A stretch of 64,000 bases of DNA, from assembly GCA_900539665.1 (NCBI GenBank), contig UQCV01000003.1, positions 1-64,000 on the forward strand, read 5' to 3'. A program made the position numbers and the translations under genes. The notes beneath the pieces were generated by a model, which saw only the letters and a program-made list of their open reading frames with translations, made no database searches and had not been told where the DNA came from. Origin of the DNA: an uncultured Succinivibrionaceae bacterium (GTDB lineage: Bacteria > Pseudomonadota > Gammaproteobacteria > Enterobacterales > Succinivibrionaceae). Below, piece after piece: positions 18,316 through 27,329 of this stretch (positions are counted from its first letter, which is position 1; each line of letters opens with the position of its first letter).

Positions 18316-19773
18316 TTAATTATTTGTTAGTTTATTTTGCGCATAACGAATGAATTCTTGGCGTTTTATTTTAAGGTTATTGTCAAGTTGGTTAGGCCAT
18401 GGCAGAAAGATTTTAGGAATATATATAGCATTTAATTTGGGTTGTAATTTTTCTTTTATAAAGGCTAGGGAGAGTTTTGTTTTAATGATGGCGCATGCTA
18501 CGTGTCCCCAGGTTTCATCAGGTATTGGTACGATGACACAAGCCTCGATTCCTTCAATACTTAAAAGTACTTTTTCTATAGTTTCAGGGCAAATGTTTTC
18601 CCCTCCACTTATAAACATGTTATCACGTCGGCCTTTGATGCTTAAACCTTGGGGAGATAGTTCCCCTAAATCTCCTGTGTGTAAAAAACCGTTTGGATCT
18701 GTTATGGGGTTTATATGACCTTCTATGAGTAATCCACAAGCGATAGTCGGACCTTTGATGAGAATTTCTCCAGCGCAAATTTTGACCTCATGAAAAGGCA
18801 GTGGCTGGGCTCTAATAACGTCTTGTTCTAAACTTATTTCTGAGGTGCAAACTTGAGCAGCAGTTTCCGTCATGCCATAAGTAGCAAAAAGTTTAAGTTT
18901 AGGACAAAGGTCTTGTAGTTTTTTTACTAGTTTTATGGTGATTGGGGCGCCTCCTAGTATTACAGCCCTAACTTTTGAAGTGTTTAATGGCGCTTTTGGG
19001 TCGTTTATAAGCCTTAAAAGTTGAGTTGGGACTAAGGACATGACCGTGACTCCCATTTCTTTTATTTTGAGGGCTAAATTAGACGCACGAGCGTCTAACG
19101 GTAAAACTATGGTGGCCCCTGAGAGCAAAGCGCGAAACACGATAGCTTGGCCACCTACATGGTTAAGAGGCAAGCTTAAGAGGTAGCGGTCGTTGGTCTT
19201 CAATTCGAGCCCTGATTCGGCTCCAACCGCTGAAAGGATATGGGCTTTTAGGTTGTGGACAATTTTTTTGGGGGTGCCTGTAGAACCAGAGCTAAGCATG
19301 ATATTTATGGGTTTGGTGTAATCAATGTCTGGCACTGCAATAGTGGCAGATTTACTATTTTTTTGTTGCGCGTTATTTTGCGCGGTAGTTTGGGTCCATA
19401 AAACTAGATCTAGATAAAAAGCATTTAACGCTTTACATATTGCTTCATTTTCGGTTGCAGTATTTTTAGCGGAGCATGGAATAAAAGTCCTCCCTGATCT
19501 GAAACATGCAAGAAGTAAAACTAGGTAGTCTATGGTTGGTATGGCTCGAAAAATTAGGGGGCGCTTTAAAGTGCCTACGTCTTTAGGTAATATTTGGTTA
19601 AGTGTATCTAAGGCTTGATTTACTAGGTGGTTTAGTTCTTGAAAATTAAGCTTGGTGACACCATCGGTGATAGCTGTTTGCTCAGAAAAAATTTGCGCGG
19701 CTCGAGCTAATGGATCAGGGCCAAATTTAGTGGTTAAAACTTGGTGCGCGTAATTTGAGAGATTAAATGTCAT
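18316..19773 (-). CDS. menE: o-Succinylbenzoate-CoA ligase MenE
   Basis: Activates o-succinylbenzoate with ATP and CoA in menaquinone synthesis. Adenylate-forming enzyme motifs are clear: MLSSGSTGTPKKIVH (P-loop), FATYGMTETAAQV, TGDLGELSPQGLSIKGRRDNM (split in two here: HTGDLGEL and IKGRRDNMFISGGEN), and a terminal catalytic lysine region NLKIKRQEF. Length 485 compares with 451 in E. coli. It is the last gene of the menF-D-H-B-C-E series, 102 bases after menC. Hairpins occupy that gap. Confidence 0.95.
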   Translation of the reverse strand: MTFNLSNYAHQVLTTKFGPDPLARAAQIFSEQTAITDGVTKLNFQELNHLVNQALDTLNQILPKDVGTLKRPLIFRAIPTIDYLVLLLACFRSGRTFIPCSAKNTATENEAICKALNAFYLDLVLWTQTTAQNNAQQKNSKSATIAVPDIDYTKPINIMLSSGSTGTPKKIVHNLKAHILSAVGAESGLELKTNDRYLLSLPLNHVGGQAIVFRALLSGATIVLPLDARASNLALKIKEMGVTVMSLVPTQLLRLINDPKAPLNTSKVRAVILGGAPITIKLVKKLQDLCPKLKLFATYGMTETAAQVCTSEISLEQDVIRAQPLPFHEVKICAGEILIKGPTIACGLLIEGHINPITDPNGFLHTGDLGELSPQGLSIKGRRDNMFISGGENICPETIEKVLLSIEGIEACVIVPIPDETWGHVACAIIKTKLSLAFIKEKLQPKLNAIYIPKIFLPWPNQLDNNLKIKRQEFIRYAQNKLTNN

Positions 19774-19844
19774 ACCAAAGCCTTAGATGCATGCATGGAA
19801 AAATTTCGTAATGTTTTTGTGGGTAAATAAAAATTAGCTAGAAA

Positions 19845-19865
19845 GTTGGCCCTAATCTCGCCAAC
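19845..19865 (-). terminator. Weak hairpin in the menC-menE gap
   Basis: GTTGGC and GCCAAC form a 6-bp stem with a 9-base loop. On the transcribed (minus) strand it is followed by an interrupted T-rich stretch (TTTCTAGCTAATTTTT). It might attenuate transcription into menE. Confidence 0.35.
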
Positions 19866-19896
19866 CAAAGAAGAACTAAAATATTTCTTCTTTGGT
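19864..19896 (-). repeat. Inverted repeat spanning the menC stop codon
   Basis: ACCAAAGAAGAA (19864-19875) and TTCTTCTTTGGT (19885-19896) are a perfect 12-bp inverted repeat with a 9-base loop that contains the menC stop codon. The repeat may stabilise the menC mRNA end or separate menC from menE expression. It overlaps the hairpin at 19845-19865 by two bases. Confidence 0.6.
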
Positions 19897-20820
19897 ACAG
19901 GTAGCCCAAAAAGTTTCTTCGGTCCAAGCTTGGGGAGCAAAGTACTTTAAGGTATCTGTACCTGGGGGATTTAATTTTAGGGCGGTAGAAAGGCGTTCTA
20001 AATATCTTAGGCCAATCACGCTTTCAAAGGAAGAACTTAGGATTAAATGTTGGTTTAGTGCATCTAATTTGAGCTTAGAGTGAAGTTTGGGAGTATTTAT
20101 GATATTAGGCAAAATTTGAGTGGTAAGCGCCAAATTAAGCGTAGGTTTTTGGACTAAATACCAAGATGTTGGCAAGTTTGGGGCATGGGTAGATAAGAAT
20201 TCTAAAATATTGCCACGCGCTAGTTCATCTAAGCCTAACGGGGCTACTATTTGGCAGGAACTCTCGAGATCTGAGCACGGATCTTCTAGGTATAACAGTT
20301 GTGGCCCTAGAATGGCAACTACGTTTTGGGCATCTTTAAGAGACAAAGTGCAATTAGCATCAATAATGAATTTAGCTAAAGGAAAATAGTCTACAAGCTT
20401 GGTAAGAAGTTTGCACTCGTCATCCCAAGCATAGAGGCCAACTTTAAGCTTAAATATCCTAGCGCCTGCGGTGTAAAGTGGGGTAATAATTTGAGGAATT
20501 TGGGCGGGACTTCCTAAAACAAACTTATATGGTTTGGTTGGTTCAAAACTTCGCAAAGGGAAATGGAGCATTAGCCAAGCCATAGCGCAAGAGGGCAAGG
20601 TAGGCGTGTATGTGGTTCCGTTATTTAAGGCTCGAACCATAACTTTACTTTCAGCAAAAGCATCGGCATACGTTTCGGGGGAAAAATATGGCAATGGTGC
20701 GATTTCACCCACTCCTGATGGGGTTTTTATCAAAAGCCCCCGGCGTTCATTGACGAGGCCACCCTGCATTTTTATGGGGTGTTTAAATGGGATTTGGTAG
20801 CTAAAAAGTCTTGCCGTCAT
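19876..20820 (-). CDS. menC: o-Succinylbenzoate synthase MenC
   Basis: Dehydrates SHCHC to o-succinylbenzoate; an enolase-superfamily enzyme. Length 314 compares with 320 in E. coli. Visible active-site elements are the KxK lysine in IFKLKVG, the metal ligands in FIIDAN, YLEDPC and LDELAR, and the second lysine in LVQKPTL. It follows menB by 138 bases. Confidence 0.95.
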   Translation of the reverse strand: MTARLFSYQIPFKHPIKMQGGLVNERRGLLIKTPSGVGEIAPLPYFSPETYADAFAESKVMVRALNNGTTYTPTLPSCAMAWLMLHFPLRSFEPTKPYKFVLGSPAQIPQIITPLYTAGARIFKLKVGLYAWDDECKLLTKLVDYFPLAKFIIDANCTLSLKDAQNVVAILGPQLLYLEDPCSDLESSCQIVAPLGLDELARGNILEFLSTHAPNLPTSWYLVQKPTLNLALTTQILPNIINTPKLHSKLKLDALNQHLILSSSFESVIGLRYLERLSTALKLNPPGTDTLKYFAPQAWTEETFWATCTKEEIF

Positions 20821-20902
20821 AGAGTAAATTTTGCAAATTATGGTGATATCACGCCCAAATCTAACGAAAATTAGGGTTAAATCATTAGTTAGAAGACCTA
20901 AA

Positions 20903-20931
20903 TTAAGACCGAAGCTTGGCTTTGGTCTTAA
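20903..20931 (-). repeat. Hairpin in the menB-menC gap
   Basis: TTAAGACCGAAGC pairs with GCTTTGGTCTTAA (13 bp including one G-T pair) around a 3-base loop TTG. On the minus strand only a broken T-rich tail follows, so it is either a weak terminator/attenuator or an mRNA stabiliser between menB and menC. Confidence 0.6.
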
Positions 20932-20958
20932 ATAACTTACGTTACGAGGCGTAAAGAA

Positions 20959-21819
20959 TTAAGGGTTACGCTTAAATTTAGAGAAATCAGGGCGTCTCTT
21001 TTCGTTAAAAGCGTTGCGTCCTTCTTGGCCTTCTTCAGTCATATAGAACAACATAGTGGCATTGCCCGCAAGCTCTTGTAAACCAGTCTGGCCATCACAA
21101 TCAGCGTTTAAGGCAGACTTGAGGCAACGTAAAGCAAGTGGGCTTTGACACAGCATTTCACGGCACCAAGCTACGGTTTCTTTTTCGAGGTCAGCTAGTG
21201 GGACAACGGTATTAACCAACCCCATTTCTAAAGCTTCTTGAGCGTTATATTGACGGCATAAGAACCAAATTTCACGTGCTTTTTTCTGCCCTACGATGCG
21301 AGCCATGTAGGAAGCCCCAAAGCCACCATCAAATGAACCAACCTTTGGTCCGGTTTGTCCAAAAACTGCATTTTCAGCTGCAATGGTAAGGTCACAAACT
21401 AAGTGTAGAACGTGACCACCACCTATAGCATAACCTGCCACCATGGCCACTACTGGTTTAGGACAAGTTCTAATTTGGCGCTGAAGATCTAATACATTGA
21501 GATGGTGAACACCTGAGTCGTCTTTGTACCCACCATAGTCACCACGGATTTTTTGGTCACCGCCTGAACAAAAAGCAAGATCGCCTGCGCCGGTAAAGAC
21601 AATAGCTCCAATATCAGCATCGAAACGGGCATCATTTAAAGCATCTTGCATTTCCATAACGGTCTTAGGGCGAAATGCATTTCTCACTTGAGGACGGTTG
21701 ATGGTAATTTTGGCAATACCATCAGCTGATTTATGGTAGAGGATGTCGGTATATTTACGTTCTGCAGTAAGTTCATGCCATTCCACTGGAGCATAAAGAG
21801 CGGGGTCGTTTTTTTTCAT
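20959..21819 (-). CDS. menB: 1,4-Dihydroxy-2-naphthoyl-CoA synthase MenB
   Basis: Closes the second ring of the naphthoquinone (Dieckmann-type cyclisation of OSB-CoA). It is a crotonase-fold protein; length 286 compares with 285 in E. coli. Typical blocks: [17 protein letters not shown], oxyanion-hole [57 protein letters not shown] and the C-terminal [17 protein letters not shown]. It follows menH by 47 bases. Confidence 0.98.
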   Translation of the reverse strand: MKKNDPALYAPVEWHELTAERKYTDILYHKSADGIAKITINRPQVRNAFRPKTVMEMQDALNDARFDADIGAIVFTGAGDLAFCSGGDQKIRGDYGGYKDDSGVHHLNVLDLQRQIRTCPKPVVAMVAGYAIGGGHVLHLVCDLTIAAENAVFGQTGPKVGSFDGGFGASYMARIVGQKKAREIWFLCRQYNAQEALEMGLVNTVVPLADLEKETVAWCREMLCQSPLALRCLKSALNADCDGQTGLQELAGNATMLFYMTEEGQEGRNAFNEKRRPDFSKFKRNP

Positions 21820-21866
21820 AAAAATCCTTAATCTTAGAGGTTAGAACTTTGGGTTAAAGTTCGTAA

Positions 21867-22628
21867 TTAATCGTTGTTAGCAGGAATTAAGTTAGTAGCT
21901 AATAAAAAATCCTTGGTGTTGGCGATGACGGCGCTCATATTAGCAAAATGGCAGTTGTGACCTGCTTTGGGTATTTCTTTAACTACTAAGTTAGGGTTTT
22001 GATAACCAGTAAGTTGGGTCCCGATTTTTTTAAATTTTTCATCACGACTACCATGGAGGAAGAGGACCGGAAGATCTAATTGTTTCAGCATAGGACCAAA
22101 AAAAGGCATCCGACCAAGAGACAAGTCTTCTAAACAATCAGCCATACGTGCGCCATTGAGATTGGCTTTTTGTTTGATCATAAATTTACGATCTTCATCG
22201 TTTAGATCGGCAAATACCCGTTGTTGATACCATTTACTTAACGTGTCTACCATTGGTTGAGTACGGAAATTTTCTGCCCAAACATGATCGGCTTTTTGTC
22301 GCTCTTTGGCTTCGTTTTTATCGGCCAAACCAATAGCCGCACTCTCAAGAATTAGGCCTTTAACCTTTACTTTGGGGCGACTTTGGTTCAATACGTAATT
22401 GAGAGCTAAACGGCCCCCTAAAGAATAACCGTACAAAACACATTCTTTTACTTTTAGACCAATAAGCTGTTCTTCTAACCAATCTCCAGCGTTATCAAAA
22501 GTAACTCGCGCATCGCTACACCCGTGGCCTGGCAACGAAATCATTTCTGTTGGACAGGGCATAGAAGCCGCTAACCATAAAAATTCACGTGGGGCCCCCA
22601 TAAAGCCATGTAAAAAGACGATATGCAT
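21867..22628 (-). CDS. menH: SHCHC synthase MenH (alpha/beta hydrolase)
   Basis: Eliminates pyruvate from SEPHCHC to give SHCHC. The alpha/beta-hydrolase fold shows the N-terminal FLHGFMGAPREFLW, the nucleophile elbow GYSLGGR (Ser), LFLHGSRDEKF before the acid residue, and the catalytic His in KAGHNCHFAN. Length 253 is typical. It lies between menD and menB as in E. coli. A palindrome-like hairpin (22667-22701) lies in the gap from menD. Confidence 0.93.
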   Translation of the reverse strand: MHIVFLHGFMGAPREFLWLAASMPCPTEMISLPGHGCSDARVTFDNAGDWLEEQLIGLKVKECVLYGYSLGGRLALNYVLNQSRPKVKVKGLILESAAIGLADKNEAKERQKADHVWAENFRTQPMVDTLSKWYQQRVFADLNDEDRKFMIKQKANLNGARMADCLEDLSLGRMPFFGPMLKQLDLPVLFLHGSRDEKFKKIGTQLTGYQNPNLVVKEIPKAGHNCHFANMSAVIANTKDFLLATNLIPANND

Positions 22629-22666
22629 GATGTGCTCCTATTTAATCATTTAGTATTTTTGAGTAT

Positions 22667-22701
22667 GGTTATACTTTAATTTTATAAAATTGAGTATAGC
22701 C
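22667..22701. repeat. Near-perfect palindrome in the menD-menH gap
   Basis: The 35-bp segment runs from GGTTATACTT to GAGTATAGCC with a self-complementary AATTTTATAAAATT core. One bulged T and two G-T pairs are the only imperfections across about 16 pairs. GAGTAT also occurs twice nearby (22661, 22692). It could be an operator, an RNA processing signal or an internal promoter element. No known regulator site is recognised. Confidence 0.6.
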
Positions 22702-22751
22702 AACGCTATTTTTGGTGAACTCTTTGCTTACTTTACACCTTTAGTGGCCAA

Positions 22752-24419
22752 TTAGGATGCCATAAATTTGTTAAAAGCTGCAAAACCTTGCTCTGGGCTA
22801 AAGCGACATTCTAGTAGCTGACCCGTTATGTTTTGATTTGGAGTTGCAAGCAAACTTCGTAAATGCTCCACAGAATTAACTAGGCAGGCCTTTAAGCCCA
22901 AAGACTTAGCTATAGCTACAAAATCAACATCAGGGGCGTTGATAAAAAATTCATTTTTAATTTTTGGGTCCTCAATTGGGAACTTTTCAAAAATTCTCCC
23001 GCCATTGTTATTAAATATAACCAATCTTAGTGGCACTTTTTTTAGAATTGTTAGACTTGAAATATCATAAAGTGCGGAAGTATCACCAATTAAGGCTAAA
23101 GTCGGTCCTTTAGTAAAAGCGATACCGGCTGCGGTTGCAATTAAACCGTCAATGCCAGAAATGCCTCGATTAGTGTAAATGTTTTTATGTGTATCTAGCA
23201 CTATGTCGGCGTAGCGAGCAACTAGGCTATTGCCAATAAAAATGTTGTTTTCTGTAGCCTGGTTTAAAGCAGAGGTATATTCAAGTTCACTAGCAACTGG
23301 AATTTTTAGATTGCTGATTTTTGCTGGGGTCAAAGGCGCTACATGATCCTTATAGACGAGGCTATATTGTTCTGGGAAGGTGGCTTCTTGTAATTCAGGT
23401 GGAAGTAAAACTGAAGCTAAGTTGTGACACGAGGTCAAAACAAAGGTTCCGCCAGAGTTGGTAGCATCGAGGCTCTGGTGATATTGGGAACAAAACCAAT
23501 GGGAGGCGTGTGAGGATTTAATAGCCTTAAGGAGTGGCACGGAGATAAAGCGACCTTCAAAAATTAAAAGGTTTTTGGCATTTACTACAAGGTGATAAAG
23601 TGCACCTTGGTTTTTTATGTCGTGGGTATAACAAGCGATAATTCCTGGACGCCCTCTAACATTGCTTTGCACATCAGCTAAAAGAGGGAGTTTAAAGTAG
23701 GAAGCTAGGCGATACATGTATTCAGCTTCGTTTGGTGACAATTCACCGGCTAGCAACACGGTTCCTTCTTGGGTAAATAGATCTTTAATGGTTGCGTTAA
23801 CAATGCTTAGTGCTTCGTAGTCGAGACTTGCTTTATACTCGGTAATTTCCTTGGTCGATAAAAGCGACTCTTCAGGGGACGGGGCGCCATAAAGAGGTTC
23901 GCGCAGCTCAACATTTAAATGAAGGGGCATATTTTGCACATGTACTTTTTTCACAGCGGTCAAAATTCTAGCCTTCATAACTTGTGGAGTGATGGCTTCA
24001 CTTAAAGTTGGCAGATGCAAAAATTCTGCATATGTGCCATAGATATGGTCTTGAACGCAAGTTTGGTTAGCGCCACAGGCACAAAGTTCGTAGGGGCGAT
24101 CGGCTGACACAATAATAAGGGGAATATGGCAAGTAAAAGCTTCCATAACCGCCGGAAAAAGATTACCAAGCGCAGTGCCTGAGGTTGTGATAATCACGGC
24201 AGGTTTTTGGCTAGCTTTAGCCGCCCCAAGAGCGACAAAGGCTAAGGCGCGTTCATCAAAATGCACGAAAATAGGATAGTTGTTTAAAGGAGCGCGACCA
24301 AGCGTTTGCAAAAATGGAGCATTGCGGGAGCCAGGGGCGGTAAAGAAACCGCAGGGGTTTAAAGCCGCTAGACAATGAAGAATAGTTTCGGCGCTTTTAA
24401 TACTGCTGTTTACGGTCAT
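22752..24419 (-). CDS. menD: SEPHCHC synthase MenD
   Basis: A thiamine-diphosphate enzyme joining isochorismate and 2-oxoglutarate, the first committed step to menaquinone. Motifs: TAPGSRNAPFLQ, the cofactor Glu in HFDERALAFVALGAAK, TTSGTALGNLFPAVMEA, GISGIDGLIATAAG, and the GD...NNGG site (IGDTSALYD ... FNNNGGRIFE). I chose the ATG at 24417-24419 (555 residues). AAGGA precedes it, and the protein then begins shortly before the conserved core. It overlaps the end of menF by 23 bases. Confidence 0.96.
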   Translation of the reverse strand: MTVNSSIKSAETILHCLAALNPCGFFTAPGSRNAPFLQTLGRAPLNNYPIFVHFDERALAFVALGAAKASQKPAVIITTSGTALGNLFPAVMEAFTCHIPLIIVSADRPYELCACGANQTCVQDHIYGTYAEFLHLPTLSEAITPQVMKARILTAVKKVHVQNMPLHLNVELREPLYGAPSPEESLLSTKEITEYKASLDYEALSIVNATIKDLFTQEGTVLLAGELSPNEAEYMYRLASYFKLPLLADVQSNVRGRPGIIACYTHDIKNQGALYHLVVNAKNLLIFEGRFISVPLLKAIKSSHASHWFCSQYHQSLDATNSGGTFVLTSCHNLASVLLPPELQEATFPEQYSLVYKDHVAPLTPAKISNLKIPVASELEYTSALNQATENNIFIGNSLVARYADIVLDTHKNIYTNRGISGIDGLIATAAGIAFTKGPTLALIGDTSALYDISSLTILKKVPLRLVIFNNNGGRIFEKFPIEDPKIKNEFFINAPDVDFVAIAKSLGLKACLVNSVEHLRSLLATPNQNITGQLLECRFSPEQGFAAFNKFMAS

Positions 24420-25779
24420 AAAAAAAAATGAGTCCTTTTCGGTCTGTTTTCTCAGGGGCAAGTCCTGTATTTTTTACAAATTGGAGAAGATTGGAGGCTT
24501 CTTGAGGCCACAAATTTTTTAGAACGGGGTACATTTTATGGGCTGTTTCATGCCATTCTTCTTGCGGTTCTGAGGTGGGCATAATACCCGCTCCTGCTAA
24601 AATAGTAATGGTAGATGAAGAGATAGTGGCACAACGTAGTAAAACGGCAAAAGTTGCATTCCCCCCCTCGACAAAACCACAGGTTCCGGCAAAGAGTCCT
24701 CGGGGAATTTGGTTATGTCTGTGGATAAAATCTAGGGCTTCGGGGCGTGGAAAACCAGCAATAGCGGGGCTCGGAAATAGGCTGTGAATAACTTGTAACC
24801 AACTAGTGTTGGGGCCTAAGGTCCCAAGTATGGTTGTTGATATGTGTGAAATGTAGGATAAAGCTCTAATGCGAGGAGGCTTGGTGGAGATACTTGTGCA
24901 CAATGGTGACAACTCATCGACAATACTTTGTTTTACGACTTCGTTTTCTTGTAGATTTTTAGGGTCTTTGATAAGAGCTTGAGCTTCAGCAGGTAGGGCA
25001 GAACCGGCGAGTGCTTCAGTCGTAAGAGTACGCTTGTGGCAAGTAAATAGTGTTTCAGGCGTATAAGACACAAAGCCATCGGTAAAAGGTTCAGGATCGT
25101 TATCTAGACCTTTATAGCCAAAGAAATATGTTTCTGGGTTTAAAGTTTGGGCTTCTTTTAAAGCTAAGTGCCAAATAGCTAACGCCGGATCGGCAATAGT
25201 GTTTTTTAAACTGACAACTAATGAACGTGAAAAAACTACTTTCTTTAATGAGCTATGATTGGCTTTAGAGTTCGGTTTGGTAAATAGTTCGATTTTTTCC
25301 TTAAATTCAGGATAGCTTGGCTTTAATAAGAGATTTGAGGGAAAATTGTAACGGCCAAGATCAGCTGTCGCGTTAAAATTAACTTCTGAAGTTGTTGTCA
25401 GCTGCTGAAATATTGCGGCTACTTCTTTAAAACTTGCGGGTATTTTGGTAGCCACGCAGTCAGGTGCTAGTTCTATGCTGATCGCTTTAGAGGTAATACA
25501 AAGATGAAAGGCTGGGGCCCAATCAAGCTTAGTTGCTTGCGCAAAGGGCACTACCATGGCTCTAAATTTAGATGGCAGTGTTTCTTGACTAATGCCTAGC
25601 GCTAAATGCCAAGAATTAGCCAATGTTTTCATGATAAAAAGGCGACTTTGGCTTTGCTGCTGAATCTTTTTACAGAGCCAAAATAAAGGCGCCAAACTAA
25701 ATTCTTTGGTTCTAGGGAAACTTATGTAGCGACAGCTAGCAGATTGAATTTGTAAAAATCTAATTAACTTATCTGGCAT
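24397..25779 (-). CDS. menF: Isochorismate synthase MenF
   Basis: Converts chorismate to isochorismate for menaquinone. It belongs to the chorismate-utilising family. Conserved blocks: KKVVFSRSLVV with the catalytic lysine, LTTEALAGSALP, FPSPAIAGFPRPEAL, the RGLFAGTCGFVEGGNATFAVLLR block and LAGAGIMPTSEPQEEW. Length 460 compares with 431 in E. coli. The weakly conserved N-terminus (RYISFP...) still aligns by eye with MenF, so the long start is kept. It is the first gene of the men run and divergent from menA (116 bases apart). Confidence 0.93.
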   Translation of the reverse strand: MPDKLIRFLQIQSASCRYISFPRTKEFSLAPLFWLCKKIQQQSQSRLFIMKTLANSWHLALGISQETLPSKFRAMVVPFAQATKLDWAPAFHLCITSKAISIELAPDCVATKIPASFKEVAAIFQQLTTTSEVNFNATADLGRYNFPSNLLLKPSYPEFKEKIELFTKPNSKANHSSLKKVVFSRSLVVSLKNTIADPALAIWHLALKEAQTLNPETYFFGYKGLDNDPEPFTDGFVSYTPETLFTCHKRTLTTEALAGSALPAEAQALIKDPKNLQENEVVKQSIVDELSPLCTSISTKPPRIRALSYISHISTTILGTLGPNTSWLQVIHSLFPSPAIAGFPRPEALDFIHRHNQIPRGLFAGTCGFVEGGNATFAVLLRCATISSSTITILAGAGIMPTSEPQEEWHETAHKMYPVLKNLWPQEASNLLQFVKNTGLAPEKTDRKGLIFFYDRKQQY

Positions 25780-25895
25780 AAGGTTCTCAAACGCGACGTT
25801 TTAAAAGCAGACATATTCCCACATAACTGGAAATAAGGCAAAAATCTGTTCTCATTGCTTTTGCATTATAATGATTAATTAACGGAGGAGTGTAT

Positions 25896-26822
25896 ATGAA
25901 TTTAAAAAGTTGGATTGTTACAGCACGTTTACGCACTTTGCCATTGTCTCTTTCTGCGGTAGCTGGTGGGATTATGGTTGGGATGACGGAAAATACCGGC
26001 GTACATAGCTCTGCTTTATTAGTATGGCTAACGGTCTTTATTCTTTTAACAGCAGTGCTGTTACAGATTCTTTCCAATTTTGCCAATGATTATGGCGATT
26101 CGTTATCAGGCTTAGATAATAAAAATAGAGTTGGGCCATTAAGAAGTTTAAGCCAAGGTGCTATAACAAGAGCTGATTTAAAACGTGCCATTATATCATT
26201 AGTGTTTTTCACCGTGCTAAGTGGGGCTACGGGCGTAGGTCTGGCTTTTTATGATAATCCTTGGGCTTTTATTGGGTTTGGGGCTTTAGGGTTATTGGCA
26301 GTAGGGGCTGCTATCACCTACACCGTAGGTTTAGTTTATGGTTACCATGGATTTGGTGACATTGCGGTTTTTATTTTCTTTGGTCTCACGGCAGTGTTAG
26401 GCGCTGAATACATGATTGCGCATAGTGTTTCTTTAACAGGTATTTGGTTTGGTGCTATGGCTGGATTTTCCTCTGTATTGGTACTTAATGTAAATAACCT
26501 ACGTGATTATGAAAATGACTTAGTTTCTGGCAAGAATTCCGTGGTGGTAAAACTTGGCGTCCGTGGGGGTAAAATTTACCACGCTCTAGTCTTGTTAGGG
26601 GCGTTCTTATGTTTAATCATGTGTTTAGCTAATTTGTGGCCACAGGCCCAATATTGGGTGTTTTTAATGGGGCCTTTAAGCCTTCCCTTGCTTTTGGCTT
26701 CGCTCTTTTGTATTAACCCAAAGCATGTAAATGGTGAGCTTGATTGCATGCTTAAACGTACTTCTTTGGGGGCGGCGCTTATAAATATCTCTTTGGGGGT
26801 GCTTTTTTGTGTGTTCGGTTAA
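25896..26822 (+). CDS. menA: 1,4-Dihydroxy-2-naphthoate polyprenyltransferase MenA
   Basis: Attaches the isoprenoid side chain to DHNA in the inner membrane. UbiA-family prenyltransferase with about eight to nine membrane helices. Asp-rich motifs are NDYGDSLSGLD (near residue 71) and NNLRDYENDLVSGK (near residue 205). The length is 308. The ATG at 25896 is chosen over an in-frame GTG six bases earlier because GGAGG (25884-25888) is seven bases before it. It is divergent from menF, so every men gene except menI and menG/ubiE is present. Confidence 0.96.
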   Translation: MNLKSWIVTARLRTLPLSLSAVAGGIMVGMTENTGVHSSALLVWLTVFILLTAVLLQILSNFANDYGDSLSGLDNKNRVGPLRSLSQGAITRADLKRAIISLVFFTVLSGATGVGLAFYDNPWAFIGFGALGLLAVGAAITYTVGLVYGYHGFGDIAVFIFFGLTAVLGAEYMIAHSVSLTGIWFGAMAGFSSVLVLNVNNLRDYENDLVSGKNSVVVKLGVRGGKIYHALVLLGAFLCLIMCLANLWPQAQYWVFLMGPLSLPLLLASLFCINPKHVNGELDCMLKRTSLGAALINISLGVLFCVFG

Positions 26823-26950
26823 TGAGGCACGGTATAATGGCTTGGTATCGGTTTAGGCGTAAGTTTTAATGTTAGTTTTTATGAGTTTAAACATGAGCTT
26901 GTTGGAACGAAGAGTTAAGCTACGCTAGTTCATTAAGGAGATTCTAATTT

Positions 26951-27241
26951 ATGAGTTGTGACATTCAAAAAGATACTTGTGACGCTTGTGGGTGCAGTAT
27001 GGAAATTGGAACCATCATTGGTGAAGATGATTGTCTCTATGCCTTTGAATTAAAAGGGACTGAGGCTGATGTAAAGGCAACATACGCTGAACAAGAAGCT
27101 GTGGCAAAAGAAGCTGATGCGACCCTTAAGGTAAACTACACTGACAGTGGTACTGCTGATGCTTTTGTGCGTAAGGGTGAGTTCGTATTTTCTTGCACGG
27201 CGGAAAAACTTATTTTCCAAATGAAAGCGCACGTGATCTAA
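26951..27241 (+). CDS. DUF406 family protein (YfcZ/YiiS-like)
   Basis: A 96-residue protein with Cys-rich N-terminus (Cys3, 9, 12 and 14), then CSMEIGTIIGEDDC. It ends with the family-like FSCTAEKLIFQMK, very like E. coli YfcZ and YiiS. The function is unknown. AAGGAG lies ten bases before the ATG. The Cys cluster could bind a metal or form disulfides; that is inference. Confidence 0.85.
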   Translation: MSCDIQKDTCDACGCSMEIGTIIGEDDCLYAFELKGTEADVKATYAEQEAVAKEADATLKVNYTDSGTADAFVRKGEFVFSCTAEKLIFQMKAHVI

Positions 27242-27269
27242 TTTTCGTATTTGATTCTCATGAAATTAG

Positions 27270-27327
27270 TGCCTGTTCTTAGACTGTATGGTAGGCTTTA
27301 TCTATCTGCTTCATTTGAGAACAGGCA
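27270..27327 (+). repeat. Inverted repeat whose right arm covers the mltF-like ribosome binding site
   Basis: TGCCTGTTCT (27270-27279) and AGAACAGGCA (27318-27327) are perfect 10-bp arms, 38 bases apart. The right arm ends two bases before the chosen ATG at 27330 and includes the only candidate ribosome binding sequence (AACAGG). A folded leader could hide the start. Confidence 0.55.
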
Positions 27328-27329
27328 TT

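Noticed and set aside
24420..24461. Upstream start for menD
   Set aside because: It would lengthen the overlap with menF to 65 bases and add 14 non-conserved residues; the internal ATG has AAGGA before it.
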